From Pseudomonas sp. ZH-FAD (GTDB taxonomy: Bacteria > Pseudomonadota > Gammaproteobacteria > Pseudomonadales > Pseudomonadaceae), in the NCBI RefSeq assembly GCF_002803095.1, contig NZ_PGLR01000046.1:1-45201 (forward strand): DNA of 45,201 bases, written 5' to 3'. Position numbers and translations under genes: made by a program. Below, in pieces: positions 14,884 to 23,593 of the stretch. Each line of letters opens with the position of its first letter. Within the stretch, counting starts at the first letter, position 1. The notes beneath the pieces are model-generated. The model had not been told where the DNA came from. It saw only the letters and a program-made list of their open reading frames with translations, and searched no databases.

Positions 14884-17478
14884 GTGGCGACCATTAGCAG
14901 AAAGACCATCCTGGCACTGGCAATCGCAGCAGCATCCAGCGCTCACGCAGCACCGGCACCCAGTCAGATCAACGTCAGCGGCAGCACCCGCATTGAAGTC
15001 GCAACTGGCAACTTCACCAGCATGACGCTGACCGGCACCGCCAACCGCAACGCTGGTGAAGACGGCATCGACTTCGACGGCCCGCAGATTTCGGGCAACT
15101 TCGTGAACGATGCAAACTTCAACCTGAGCGGCAACAACGTTGATGCCATCGGCATCGAAGACGATTCCGCTGATGGCGCCATCGGCGGCAGCTTCATCAA
15201 CAACGGCACCATCAATGCCAACGGCTACAACGCTTCCGGCATCAATATCGCAGATACCGTGATCGGTCAGAGCGGTGTGACCGACGACGCCATCGGCAAT
15301 GTGGTGAACAACGGCACCATCAACGTGACCGACACTTCCGGCATCGCACCTGTCGATGAACAAGCAGCCATCATGCTGGAGAACGTGCAGCTGTCTGGCG
15401 ACGTAATCAACAAAGGCACCATCAGCGTCCAGGCCCGCAACGCCTCGGGGATCAAGGTGGACGGCCAAGACCAAGACCCGACCGACACCGTGAAGTACGC
15501 CACCATCGACCGCGACGTGGTGAACACCGGCACCATCAGCGTGACCGGCCAGAATGCTCGCGGCATCGAGCTGAACATGGTCAACTTCGGCCAGGACGTG
15601 GAAAACGGCGGCACCATCAACGTGAACGGCGCAGGCGCTGTGGCCGTCCGCATGGACCGTTCCGACTACAACCGCATCTTGAACACCGGCACCATCCGCG
15701 CCGTGGGCGCCAACTCCATCGGCATCGAGAGCCGTGAGTCGTTCGGCAACAACGCTGTGAGCCAGGGCATCATCAACAACGGCACCATTGCTGCTGATGG
15801 CGTGGGCATCAAAGTCACCAACGACCTGCTGCAAACCGGACCCGGCGAAACCAGCAACGCCAGCAACTTCTACCGCATCACTCAGAATGCCGGCGTGATC
15901 AGCGGCGGCGATGCAGCTATCGACGGCAACGGCCAAACCATCCTGCACCTGAACGGTGGCACCATCATCGGTGACATTGAAGGTATCCGTGATGCCTTCG
16001 TGAACGGCAACGTGGCCATCTACTCCGACCTGATCGAGGCCAACAAGCTGGATGTGACCGCAGGCAAGCTGTATGTAGCGGAAGTCACCAACGTGACTGG
16101 CGACATGTTCGTCCGTAACGGCGCCGGCCTGAGCCTGTTCGTCAACAACAGCACCGACCCGAGCAAGGCCATCGTCGAGGTGGACGGCAAGCTCACCCTG
16201 GAGCAGGGTAGCGTCATCGGCGTGACCACCAATCCGGGCCAGTTCACCAAAGAAAGCACCAAGTACGTGCTGGTGAGCGCCGACCAACTGGAGAACCTGG
16301 GCGCTCAGGTGAAGACCCTGACCCCGCTGCTGGCCGTCACCAACGTCGCGTTCGAGAACAACAGCGTCACCGCCAACATCGGCCTCGCGACTGGCAGCCA
16401 AGCCGGTGAAGGTCTGGCGAATGCCGGCGTAGACCGCAACGGTGTCGCTGCGACCAAGGCGTTCATCGACAGCGTGCTGGCCAAGCTGCCGGTGAACAGC
16501 AACCTGTACCAGACCTTCATCAACGCCAACGATGCAGAACTGCGCCAGCTGGCACGCCAGCTCCAGCCGGAAACCAACCGTGCAGCGCAATCCGCTTCGC
16601 TCGCAGCGACCGGCCTGACCAACTCGGCCATTGGCAGCCGTGCTTCTTCGCTGGGTGCGAACTCGGGTGACGCGCTGATCGAAACCGGCGCGTGGGTCAA
16701 AGTGCTGCACGGCAACAGCGACCAAGGTGAGCGCGGCGGCATCGCCGGTTACGACGCCGACTCCACCGGCCTGATCATCGGCGCCGATGGCAAGCTGAAC
16801 GAGCAGACCACTCTGGGCCTCGCCCTGAGCCATGTTCGCACCGATGTTTCCTCTGACACCGGCAACGACACCGATGTGGCCACCACACTCCTGACTGCCT
16901 ACGGCGCGTGGGAGCAGGGTCCGTACTCGGTTATCGGTAGCCTGTCCTATGGCCAGAGCGACAACGAGTCGAAGCGCTACATCGCTGGTGAGCGCGCCAA
17001 GGGCGACTACGACTCCAATGTCCTGGCAGCCGACCTGAGCGCTGGTTACACCATCAAGCTGAACGAGAACCTGGACCTGATCCCGACTCTGGCAAGCCGC
17101 TACGCCAAGGTGCAGATCGACAGCTTCACCGAGAAGGGCACCCAGGCCGCGCTGCGCACCGGCAGTCAGTCGCTGGAAGTCTTCGACGTGGGCGGCGGCT
17201 TCAAGCTGGAAGGCGTCTACGGCGACTTCAAGCCGAGCGCTCGCCTGATGGCCTTCCACGACTTCGCCCAGGACTCGGCTGATACCACCTCGGCCTATGC
17301 ACTCGGCGGCGCCACCTTCGCGACTACCGGCGCTCCGGCGACCAAGTGGACCTACGAAGCTGGCGTTGGTCTGGACTGGACCAAAGGCAACTACACCATC
17401 GGCGCATCCTACGACTACACCCGTAAGGCTGACTTCAACGCCGACACCATGACCCTCAAGGCCCGTTACGACTTCTAA
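14884..17478 (+). CDS. Autotransporter (type Va secreted protein)
   Basis: The 864-residue protein starts at GTG 14884 with AAGGAA about 10 bases upstream. It has a signal peptide (ISRKTILALAIAAASSAHA), then a repetitive passenger to about 560 with many copies of an NNGTINV/NTGTISV motif, typical of a beta-helix. A linker follows, then a C-terminal beta-barrel domain (about 575-864) with alternating strands, ending in KARYDF, whose last Phe is needed for barrel insertion. The barrel exports the passenger through the outer membrane. No protease or esterase triad is seen in the passenger, so adhesion or surface cover is more likely than enzyme action. Confidence 0.9.
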   Translation: MATISRKTILALAIAAASSAHAAPAPSQINVSGSTRIEVATGNFTSMTLTGTANRNAGEDGIDFDGPQISGNFVNDANFNLSGNNVDAIGIEDDSADGAIGGSFINNGTINANGYNASGINIADTVIGQSGVTDDAIGNVVNNGTINVTDTSGIAPVDEQAAIMLENVQLSGDVINKGTISVQARNASGIKVDGQDQDPTDTVKYATIDRDVVNTGTISVTGQNARGIELNMVNFGQDVENGGTINVNGAGAVAVRMDRSDYNRILNTGTIRAVGANSIGIESRESFGNNAVSQGIINNGTIAADGVGIKVTNDLLQTGPGETSNASNFYRITQNAGVISGGDAAIDGNGQTILHLNGGTIIGDIEGIRDAFVNGNVAIYSDLIEANKLDVTAGKLYVAEVTNVTGDMFVRNGAGLSLFVNNSTDPSKAIVEVDGKLTLEQGSVIGVTTNPGQFTKESTKYVLVSADQLENLGAQVKTLTPLLAVTNVAFENNSVTANIGLATGSQAGEGLANAGVDRNGVAATKAFIDSVLAKLPVNSNLYQTFINANDAELRQLARQLQPETNRAAQSASLAATGLTNSAIGSRASSLGANSGDALIETGAWVKVLHGNSDQGERGGIAGYDADSTGLIIGADGKLNEQTTLGLALSHVRTDVSSDTGNDTDVATTLLTAYGAWEQGPYSVIGSLSYGQSDNESKRYIAGERAKGDYDSNVLAADLSAGYTIKLNENLDLIPTLASRYAKVQIDSFTEKGTQAALRTGSQSLEVFDVGGGFKLEGVYGDFKPSARLMAFHDFAQDSADTTSAYALGGATFATTGAPATKWTYEAGVGLDWTKGNYTIGASYDYTRKADFNADTMTLKARYDF

Positions 17479-17494
17479 CGGCACGCTTGGGATG

Positions 17495-17525
17495 AACAGA
17501 CCCGCCTCTGAGGCGGGTTTGTTTT
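17495..17525 (+). terminator. Intrinsic terminator after the autotransporter
   Basis: ACCCGCC pairs with GGCGGGT around TCTGA and is followed by TTGTTTT. It separates the autotransporter from the lipoprotein gene. Confidence 0.8.
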
Positions 17526-17541
17526 AAGGGGAGAGCTACCC

Positions 17542-18384
17542 ATGAATGCAGTTCGAAAGCAGCTTTTTCGTGCAGGCCTGCTGGCCAGCATTACTCTGGC
17601 CACCGGGTGCGCGATGAAGCCTATGGACCTAGCGCGAGTCAGCGAGGGCAGTGGTCTAAAGCCGGTTGCCGTCAAAACGTCGCAGTTCACCATCCAGACC
17701 CTTCAACCCGCAGCACGACAAGAACAACGCCTTCGCGTGTACATCGAGGGCGATGGCCGCGCCTGGATCACTAGCCGCACCGTGAGCGATGACCCGACAC
17801 CAGTAAAGAGCTTGGTGCCGGGATTGGTCGTTGCAGACCCAGCACCAGCAGTCTATCTCGCCCGCCCGTGCCAGTTTGTCCTCGGTGCCAACTGCAAACA
17901 GAAACTCTGGACCACGCATCGCTTCGGCAAGGACGTGCTTCAAGCCGCAAGCGAAGTGCTCGACACCCTCAAATCCCAATATGGGGTGCGAGACTTCGAG
18001 CTGGTCGGGTATTCCGGTGGTGGCGCCATCGCACTGCTGTTGGCGGCAACCCGGACGGACGTTTCCCTGGTGCAAACAATCGCCGGCAACGTCGATCCGA
18101 AGGCTTGGACTGAGCTGAAAGGCCTGACGCCGCTTTCAGGGTCAATGACCCCTGTCGATTTCGCCGATAGGCTTGCCGCCGTACCACAGCGACACCTGAT
18201 CGGCTTGAACGACACCGTTGTTCCACCAGAGGTAAGCCAAGCCTACATGCTCAAGGTCCAGCCACATTGTGGCGAGACGGTCTTCGTTGACGCCGACCAC
18301 TACTCCGGGTTCCAGTCAGCCTGGGCCTTGTACCGAGACAAACCAGTTAAGTGCGAGCCTGATCCTGGCTCAAACGTGAAGTGA
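17542..18384 (+). CDS. Lipoprotein of the alpha/beta-hydrolase fold
   Basis: The 280-residue protein has a lipoprotein signal with lipobox LATGC (acylated Cys23). It has the alpha/beta-hydrolase catalytic set: Ser158 in GYSGG, Asp224 in GLNDTVVPP and His253 in DADHYSGF. An envelope-anchored esterase, lipase or amidase is likely; the substrate cannot be read. GGGGAGAG lies before the ATG. It follows the autotransporter after a terminator and is 7 bases from the next gene, so 17542-18943 is one unit. Confidence 0.8.
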   Translation: MNAVRKQLFRAGLLASITLATGCAMKPMDLARVSEGSGLKPVAVKTSQFTIQTLQPAARQEQRLRVYIEGDGRAWITSRTVSDDPTPVKSLVPGLVVADPAPAVYLARPCQFVLGANCKQKLWTTHRFGKDVLQAASEVLDTLKSQYGVRDFELVGYSGGGAIALLLAATRTDVSLVQTIAGNVDPKAWTELKGLTPLSGSMTPVDFADRLAAVPQRHLIGLNDTVVPPEVSQAYMLKVQPHCGETVFVDADHYSGFQSAWALYRDKPVKCEPDPGSNVK

Positions 18385-18391
18385 GGTATTG

Positions 18392-18943
18392 ATGAAAGGC
18401 CTAAGCAATCCATTGGCAATCGCGGCAATGCAGCGTGCTATAGCCGCTGCCCAAATTGGCCCTGCGCCGAGGCCAAAGTACAGCAGCCGCACCGCTGACA
18501 AGTTCGTGATTCGCGGCTTCGATGAGCTGTTCGATGAGCTGGCTGCTATTGGCAGGCACCAGGGCCGCAGCCTGAACTCGGAGTCAGTCGCGGCAGTTCT
18601 GGAGGCCCTGGCGGGGGTGAAGCGAGCCGCCGCAATGGTCAACATCCTCAAGGCGCATCTGGGCGAAGATGTAGCTGCACGAATCCTGGCTGAGGTCCCC
18701 AGCTTTGACTTGGCCAAGTGCAAGAGCCCGAGAAAGTTCGTGATGAGGCTTCCGCCCAGCGTCCGAGACACCATACGTGAGGGCGTAGTGAACGCTGTTG
18801 CTGAGCAGAGCACCGGCACCAAGTCGATGAATACATGGCTGCTCGACGCACTGGTGGACTGGATCAACACTCAGCGCCAGCAGTACGCCCTGCTGGCGGC
18901 CTCTATCGCGATGGAGCAGGGGGCTCTTACTGGACCTCAGTAG
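18392..18943 (+). CDS. Tandem Arc-like ribbon-helix-helix protein
   Basis: The 183-residue protein holds two Arc-type units: about 36-74 (DKFVIRGFDELFDEL...GRSLNSESVAAVLEAL) and about 113-158 (RKFVMRLPPSVRDTIRE...SMNTWLLDALVDWI). Each shows the FxxR strand, first helix, turn and NxE/NTW second helix of Arc/Mnt repressors. Arc binds DNA as a dimer, so one chain with both units could fold as a built-in dimer. GAGG is 5 bases before the ATG. Its place behind the lipoprotein gene suggests it controls the autotransporter-lipoprotein region; that is inference. Confidence 0.7.
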   Translation: MKGLSNPLAIAAMQRAIAAAQIGPAPRPKYSSRTADKFVIRGFDELFDELAAIGRHQGRSLNSESVAAVLEALAGVKRAAAMVNILKAHLGEDVAARILAEVPSFDLAKCKSPRKFVMRLPPSVRDTIREGVVNAVAEQSTGTKSMNTWLLDALVDWINTQRQQYALLAASIAMEQGALTGPQ

Positions 18944-19300
18944 GGGCTATGGATACGGGCTCGAAAGGGGGAGCAAGAGAGGGGTTCTGTAGGTCAGAGG
19001 AAGGTGATTCTGTGTTTATGGGCAGCGGACCAATCTGTTGGTACTTCGCCATGATACTGACCGCACCTAACAGGCGAACCCCAACATGGCGCAGTTACTT
19101 CGCAGCATTAGGCGTGCGGCTCGGATGCCCAGTGCGGCTCGGATGCCCAGAAAGAACAAAGGCGCCATAGGGCGCCTTTGTTCTGTGACCGAGTTTTCTA
19201 CATCATCCATGACCACTGCTCGATCACTGACTACGCAATCGCGTATGGGCATTCTCGGCGATTTCGAGGCTGCTGACAAATCAGCGGCATCCAGGCGGCG
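18944..19300. other. Intergenic region with an 18-bp tandem repeat and terminator
   Basis: Two perfect copies of GTGCGGCTCGGATGCCCA lie side by side at 19114-19131 and 19132-19149, directly before a long hairpin at 19153-19184. No frame here has a good ribosome site. Confidence 0.6.
19153..19184. terminator. Bidirectional terminator between convergent units
   Basis: A 14-bp perfect stem (AGAACAAAGGCGCC and its complement) with a 4-base loop has A-rich and T-rich flanks on each side. It separates the plus-strand unit ending at 18943 from the minus-strand cluster ending at 19301. Confidence 0.7.
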
Positions 19301-19780
19301 CTAAAGCAGCGTGTAGCACGCAGACTTGAACTTGGACTCGATGCACAGCTCGCGTCTAACCACCCCGTGCTGATCCACCGTTTTCATCGTGGCCACGTCA
19401 CCGGATGCACCAGTCACAGCGCCCTGGACCTGAAAGACACCCTCCGTTGTCTCAACCGAGGATGAGCTTGAGAAGGCGCTTTCGTGAAGCTGTATCCGAA
19501 CAACGGAGCCTGCCGGCTCAAAGGTGGGGGCTGGAGGCGCAGCAACTGGCTTGGACGGTAACGATCCAATGACGGCAACGATCAGCGCAACCCCACCCAG
19601 CATGAGGAAAGTACGGCGCCGAGCCAGCCGCACGAACGCAGCCCGTTCGCCTGGGCTCCCGTGCATCATCAGCCACTCGGGGTCCGCGTGCATCCCTCGA
19701 ATGAAAGGGCTTCTGAGCACACTCGCAATCAGCCGCTTGTTCTTTTCGTCTGCCCTATCGAGCTTTGCTTGTGCCTCCAT
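19301..19780 (-). CDS. Single-pass membrane protein, unknown function
   Basis: The 159-residue protein has an N-terminal charged cytoplasmic helix (about 1-55), one membrane segment (about 58-74, LMLGGVALIVAVIGSL) and a periplasmic part with two cysteines near the end (CIESKFKSAC) that could form a disulfide. GGAGAGG precedes the ATG. It is the last gene of the long minus-strand run, 35 bases after the recombinase. No family is recognised. Confidence 0.6.
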   Translation of the reverse strand: MEAQAKLDRADEKNKRLIASVLRSPFIRGMHADPEWLMMHGSPGERAAFVRLARRRTFLMLGGVALIVAVIGSLPSKPVAAPPAPTFEPAGSVVRIQLHESAFSSSSSVETTEGVFQVQGAVTGASGDVATMKTVDQHGVVRRELCIESKFKSACYTLL

Positions 19781-19815
19781 TTCCTCTCCAATGTGTTGAT
19801 AGCTGATGACCGGAA

Positions 19816-20901
19816 TCAGTCGCTGTCTGGCAACGACTGGAAATGTGAGAGCAGAGTGTTCGCGTTGCCGGCGTTACTCAGATCGCCACCAGCTGGTAAA
19901 GCCGACTGCTTGAGAGCGAGCGTTCCAAAATCCTTGCGCTTCGGCATGTACCTCTTGGCATTCTCGATGGAGCGCCACCCAACGTGCTCCATCAGCATGG
20001 TCATATCCCAACCCGCTCGTACCGCCCAGTCTGCGAAACCATGGCGAAGGGAGTGGGTACTGAAATGAGGCTCACCGGGGAACAGGTCGTTTGCCACTCG
20101 GTTGATGATATGGCCAATGCTCTGCTTGTGGATTCCAGTGGAAGCCAACCGCCCCCATCGGTTGATTGAGCGAAACACCAACCCCGAGGTGATGCCAGAG
20201 GCCTGAATCCAGTCAATGTAGGCAGAGGCGGGGCAGTAAGCCCTGAGCGCCGGCATTTCGTATATGCGCCCGCTGGCGTCTCTATCAGTCTTGCTGTGAG
20301 ACAGGAAGATACTGATCCCATCGGTGCGGCTTGCCTTCACGCTCTCTACGGCGACCCGGCTCAGCTCATCGCTACGGAAGCCCTGCCAGAACCCAACCAG
20401 GACCAGAGCGAGGTCGCGGTGCGTGCGAAGAATGGCCCCCTGATCGCCAGCCTGAATGGCTGCCTTTTTCTCGGCTTCGAGCTGGTCGCAAATGGCAAGC
20501 AAATGCCTGAATGTCAGAGGGTATGCCTGTTTGGGGCGATCCTGGTGCTCCTTGGCAATTCCTTTCATGGTCTGTTTGACCGTGGAGCTGGTAGTCGGAT
20601 CGAAAAAACCCTGCTGCTTATGCCACTTGGACAAAGCCGACAACCGCTGCCGCAGCGTGCTCACTTTCAAGCTCTGCGCATAGGTGGCCAAGTACCGGCA
20701 AACAGCGTCTTCGCCGGCAGGCAAAAAGCCACCCCAAACATAACGGTAGTGATTGATGTGGGTTTTGTAGGTTCGCTCGGTGTTGTCTGACTTGCCGCGC
20801 TCCCGGTAGCGGGCAGCCAGTTCCTCTACATCCGAAACCGAACGCACCTCCCCATGAGGGGAGGGAGGTGCTTCGGGAATGGATGGTGTAGAAGATTTCA
20901 T
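19816..20901 (-). CDS. Tyrosine recombinase (integrase family)
   Basis: The 361-residue protein has a SAM-like core-binding domain (about 25-115) and a catalytic domain with Arg176 (GFRSDEL), Lys204 (HSKTD), His283 and Arg286 (HSLRHGFA), Trp309 (HVGWRS) and the nucleophile Tyr318 (RYMP). All required residues are present, so it should cut and join DNA at specific sites. It may resolve plasmid multimers or move an element; no paired att sites were found. It sits inside a run of small genes in one direction, unusual for an element integrase at an end. Confidence 0.9.
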   Translation of the reverse strand: MKSSTPSIPEAPPSPHGEVRSVSDVEELAARYRERGKSDNTERTYKTHINHYRYVWGGFLPAGEDAVCRYLATYAQSLKVSTLRQRLSALSKWHKQQGFFDPTTSSTVKQTMKGIAKEHQDRPKQAYPLTFRHLLAICDQLEAEKKAAIQAGDQGAILRTHRDLALVLVGFWQGFRSDELSRVAVESVKASRTDGISIFLSHSKTDRDASGRIYEMPALRAYCPASAYIDWIQASGITSGLVFRSINRWGRLASTGIHKQSIGHIINRVANDLFPGEPHFSTHSLRHGFADWAVRAGWDMTMLMEHVGWRSIENAKRYMPKRKDFGTLALKQSALPAGGDLSNAGNANTLLSHFQSLPDSD

Positions 20902-21023
20902 GGGAGTGTAGGCAGCTCAGTGATCGGAGCGCTGAGTATAACGCCGTGGCCAGGGTGTCCTGCGGCAAGGCCGGATCGATCCTCAACCTTGAAACCGGGA
21001 AGTGAGAACCGCCGCGGTGGTCC

Positions 21024-21938
21024 TCAACTCCCCATCTGGGGAGTGAACTGGATGATCCTGTTGGCGTAGGCCTTTTCGAAGTCGGCATCGGACAGGTGCT
21101 GAACCTCGCCAATGGCGCCGATGGACTTCACCGCATTGATCACCGAAGTGTCGAATTCAGCATTGCCAGACGGGCGAGTCAGCACCACGGAATCGACCTT
21201 GCCATCGCGAGTCATCTTCATCTGGATGAGAGCGCTGAGATTCGCCGCCGCGCCTGCCGGCTGGAACCATTTCTCAGAGATACGCTTTGCCAGGATCGAA
21301 TCGACATGCTCGATAGTCAGCTTAGGGGTTCCAGCTGGCACAACTGCTATCGGCGCTGGAATCTCACCACCTGCATGGATGGATGCAGCCGGGGCGTCCG
21401 CAAAAGGGTTATCCAGTTCGATCAGGGATTCAGGCTCGGATGCCGACTGCTTACCAGCACTTGCGCTAGCAGGTGATGCTGGCACCGTCACGCCTTTAGC
21501 TGGTTGATCACCAACAGAGGCCGGAGCAGCGGAGCGGGCTGCTGGCTGCTGCTGAGTCACTGGCGACGGCTGCACTGCTTTCGGGCTTTCTGCTCGATTG
21601 ACCTGCCCTTGACCGTTCATGGTGTCGGCAGTCTTCATTTCCATCATGGCCTTGGCCAACTGCTGCCGGTCGATGTTCATTACGTTGGCCATCGCAGTCA
21701 GGCCAATGTCCAACTCATCGATTCGGGAGCGATTCTGGTTGGCGATGGCGAGCTGATCAGTGAGCGAAGTGTTTTGCTTGCGAAGGTCGGCAACCTCGAT
21801 AGCAAGCGCAGCAATCTTGTTGCTGTTGGGAAGGGCACTCAGCGCTGCCGATGCAACGCTTACAGCGAGTGCGCCGGCACCGAGCACCAGGGCGATGTAA
21901 GTCAATTTCGATTCGTTCAAGGGGCGCATCCTCCGCAT
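21024..21938 (-). CDS. Second TonB/TolA C-terminal-domain-like protein
   Basis: The protein has up to 304 residues: one membrane segment (about 12-35), a short coiled coil, a Pro/Ala/Gln-rich spacer (about 120-205) and a C-terminal domain from about 212 with KRISEKWFQPAGAA, LIQMKMTRDGKVDSVVL, PSGNAEFD, AVKSIG and a hydrophobic end. This is the TonB/TolA plan. Start choice is unclear: ATGs at 21938 and 21929 have no spaced ribosome site, while a TTG at 21920 has GGAGG 9 bases before it. It parallels the protein at 4388-5119. No receptor or ExbBD genes are near. Confidence 0.65.
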   Translation of the reverse strand: MRRMRPLNESKLTYIALVLGAGALAVSVASAALSALPNSNKIAALAIEVADLRKQNTSLTDQLAIANQNRSRIDELDIGLTAMANVMNIDRQQLAKAMMEMKTADTMNGQGQVNRAESPKAVQPSPVTQQQPAARSAAPASVGDQPAKGVTVPASPASASAGKQSASEPESLIELDNPFADAPAASIHAGGEIPAPIAVVPAGTPKLTIEHVDSILAKRISEKWFQPAGAAANLSALIQMKMTRDGKVDSVVLTRPSGNAEFDTSVINAVKSIGAIGEVQHLSDADFEKAYANRIIQFTPQMGS

Positions 21939-22009
21939 GCCAGATGCAGCGACTCTACGCCCGCTCTATACAGCTCATCATCCCAACTAGATGCAGTTTC
22001 TCAGCGGGA

Positions 22010-22492
22010 CTACTGGTCACTGTGCTGGAGGAACCTTACGGCGGTCGGATACCCCTCGGCAGCTGCCTTTTCAATCCATACCCGGCCTACGTCGAAACGC
22101 TCCAGATCGTACTGGAGTACCCCGTATGTGAACATGCTCTCAGGGTCGCCAGTCAACGCCGCATCAGTAATTGCACTGAACCCGGATGCCTTCGAAGTCT
22201 CCCAGTCATGCTTCAACAACCACACCGCAGCAGCTGGCTTTCCCTGCTGAGCAAGCTCCCTCATCGATGGCAGCAGTTCTTCGACCATTTCGGCCTCAGA
22301 CGACTTTTCGAGGTAATCCAGGAATGGCTGCTGGCCAAATGTTCCAAGCAAGAACAGGGAGTACAGAATCAAGGCGTGGACGTAGAACGCAACCTTCCTG
22401 TTGGGGTTGATGCGCAGGATGAAGACTTCATTCTTCGAGAAACCCTCGCTCACGTCATTCGCAAGCAAGCGCTCAGTGGTGTCAGTGCCCAT
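22010..22492 (-). CDS. Membrane protein with a Sel1-like repeat
   Basis: From ATG 22492 the protein has 160 residues: a charged N-terminus, one membrane segment (about 40-55, VHALILYSLFLLGTF), then helices ending in a Sel1/TPR-like unit (MFTYGVLQYDLERFDVGRVWIEKAAAEGYPTA, split by a charged turn). Sel1 repeats bind other proteins. GGAAAG precedes the start. It lies between an unknown gene and the TonB-like gene in the minus-strand run, and may form an envelope complex with the latter. Confidence 0.6.
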   Translation of the reverse strand: MGTDTTERLLANDVSEGFSKNEVFILRINPNRKVAFYVHALILYSLFLLGTFGQQPFLDYLEKSSEAEMVEELLPSMRELAQQGKPAAAVWLLKHDWETSKASGFSAITDAALTGDPESMFTYGVLQYDLERFDVGRVWIEKAAAEGYPTAVRFLQHSDQ

Positions 22493-22528
22493 AGTCGCTT
22501 TCCGCAATCTGTCAGTGAATATCGCTGC

Positions 22529-22858
22529 TCAGCGAATCTGGTCGAAGCTACCGTCTGCTTGCCAGCAGTATTCGGTGTTGAGCTGATTTTTTACCCAGTC
22601 CTCACGCAGCGCCCGCTTCAAAAAGTCGGGCAATTGCACACCCCATTTCTGGAGCACTTCATCGAAACCGTCCGCCTCCTGAACCTCCCCGTAACCTGGG
22701 GCAAACAAAGAGTTCCACAGCGGGGTTGTCATGGGATCGGTTGCGTCGAACAGGTAGCAGAAGTAGTGCGGCCCATTCGCACCGCTCTGGTATCCGATCA
22801 CGACAATGGCTCGGCTCGCAGAAGTCGTGGAGGGCAGTTCTATGGTGTGCCGGGACAT
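22529..22858 (-). CDS. Hypothetical protein
   Basis: The 109-residue protein is soluble and acidic, with aromatic-rich stretches (GPHYFCYLFDATD, TEYCWQADGSF). Its ATG overlaps the stop of the upstream gene as ATGA, so the two are translationally coupled. No domain is recognised. Confidence 0.55.
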   Translation of the reverse strand: MSRHTIELPSTTSASRAIVVIGYQSGANGPHYFCYLFDATDPMTTPLWNSLFAPGYGEVQEADGFDEVLQKWGVQLPDFLKRALREDWVKNQLNTEYCWQADGSFDQIR

Positions 22859-23274
22859 TACTCGCCCCCGCCTAATGTCTGGACTTGAACCGGCTGATCC
22901 GCAAACGGCTGCACCTTCTCAAGCACCGCGTCGATCCGATCCCAGATTCGCTTGCCGCCTTCGTCGCATGCTTCACGACAGGAGCCCAAATGGGTCTGCC
23001 AAGCCTGGAGTAGGCATATGGCGTCGGACGGCATCGTGACCAGCTCAGTTGCTTGGCTATCCACTGTCGAAGGCTGGCTGTTCAAAAGCGCCACGTTGGA
23101 CTCAAGGTCGAGGCCCGCCCGGATTGCTGCCTCAACCCACTCTTTGCGCTGCCAGTACACCGTTTCGTCGTCCTGGGGGACTTTCAGCGCATTGGAGCGC
23201 CGGTTGTTGACTGTGAGCAACGCAGTTATCGCCTCGCTGACTTTCTCTCGCGATACTCTGATTACATCTGTCAT
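22858..23274 (-). CDS. Hypothetical protein of the minus-strand cluster
   Basis: From ATG 23274 (MTDVIRVSREKV) the protein has 138 residues, mostly helical, with a central Gln/Leu-rich part and a C-terminal VQTLGGGE. An earlier in-frame ATG at 23316 exists, but GGAG spacing favours 23274. Its first 143 bases overlap the end of the ASCH gene in another frame, which suggests a shifted stop in that gene. Its own stop overlaps the next start. No family is recognised. Confidence 0.55.
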   Translation of the reverse strand: MTDVIRVSREKVSEAITALLTVNNRRSNALKVPQDDETVYWQRKEWVEAAIRAGLDLESNVALLNSQPSTVDSQATELVTMPSDAICLLQAWQTHLGSCREACDEGGKRIWDRIDAVLEKVQPFADQPVQVQTLGGGE

Positions 23275-23581
23275 CTGATGTGCAGCTCCAAGGTTTGATC
23301 TGGTAATGCGCGACATTGATCGCGAACACCGTCACCGGGTCAGGCCCGAAGTGAGGGTGAGTGAAATTCTCGATGATCGTGTAGCCCTTCCACGGAAGCG
23401 TGATTCGTCGCGCCTTGTCGTCCCGCTTTGGATAGCCACAGGTCAGCTCAATGGCGTCGTAGGTTCGACCCTCAAGCCGCTTTCGCCAGTAGGGAGTCAC
23501 CAGCCGGTACTCCAATGGCTTTCGTCGATCCCTGATGGCCTCGAAATACTGGCGCTGGAGAGGCAATGTCAGCGTGGCCAT
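23132..23581 (-). CDS. ASCH-domain protein with suspect C-terminal extension
   Basis: The first 95 or so residues match ASCH-type proteins: TLPLQRQYFEAI, then EYRLVTPYWRKRLEGR, GYPKRDDKARR, and HPHFGPDPVTVFAI. ASCH folds resemble PUA domains and bind RNA or nucleotides. Family members normally end about here, but this frame runs on another 50 residues of poor sequence (rich in Ser, Arg, Gln) across the start of the next gene. In the third frame a natural-looking tail (RALPDQTLELHIR) would stop with TGA overlapping the next ATG. A one-base loss near 23310 would explain this. Confidence 0.6.
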   Translation of the reverse strand: MATLTLPLQRQYFEAIRDRRKPLEYRLVTPYWRKRLEGRTYDAIELTCGYPKRDDKARRITLPWKGYTIIENFTHPHFGPDPVTVFAINVAHYQIKPWSCTSDDRCNQSIARESQRGDNCVAHSQQPALQCAESPPGRRNGVLAAQRVG

Positions 23582-23593
23582 CATGGCGCCCCA

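Noticed and set aside
14586..14909. Minus-strand frame of 107 codons upstream of the autotransporter
   Set aside because: No ribosome site; it overlaps the autotransporter start region, and its product has no domain pattern.
14770..17484. A 904-codon minus-strand open frame opposite the autotransporter
   Set aside because: It is a mirror of the GC-rich, repetitive coding strand. It has no ribosome site, and the plus-strand gene has a signal peptide, repeats and a barrel.
21851..22888. Plus-strand frame of 345 codons
   Set aside because: It spans several minus-strand genes with good starts and overlaps, and its product has no recognisable features.
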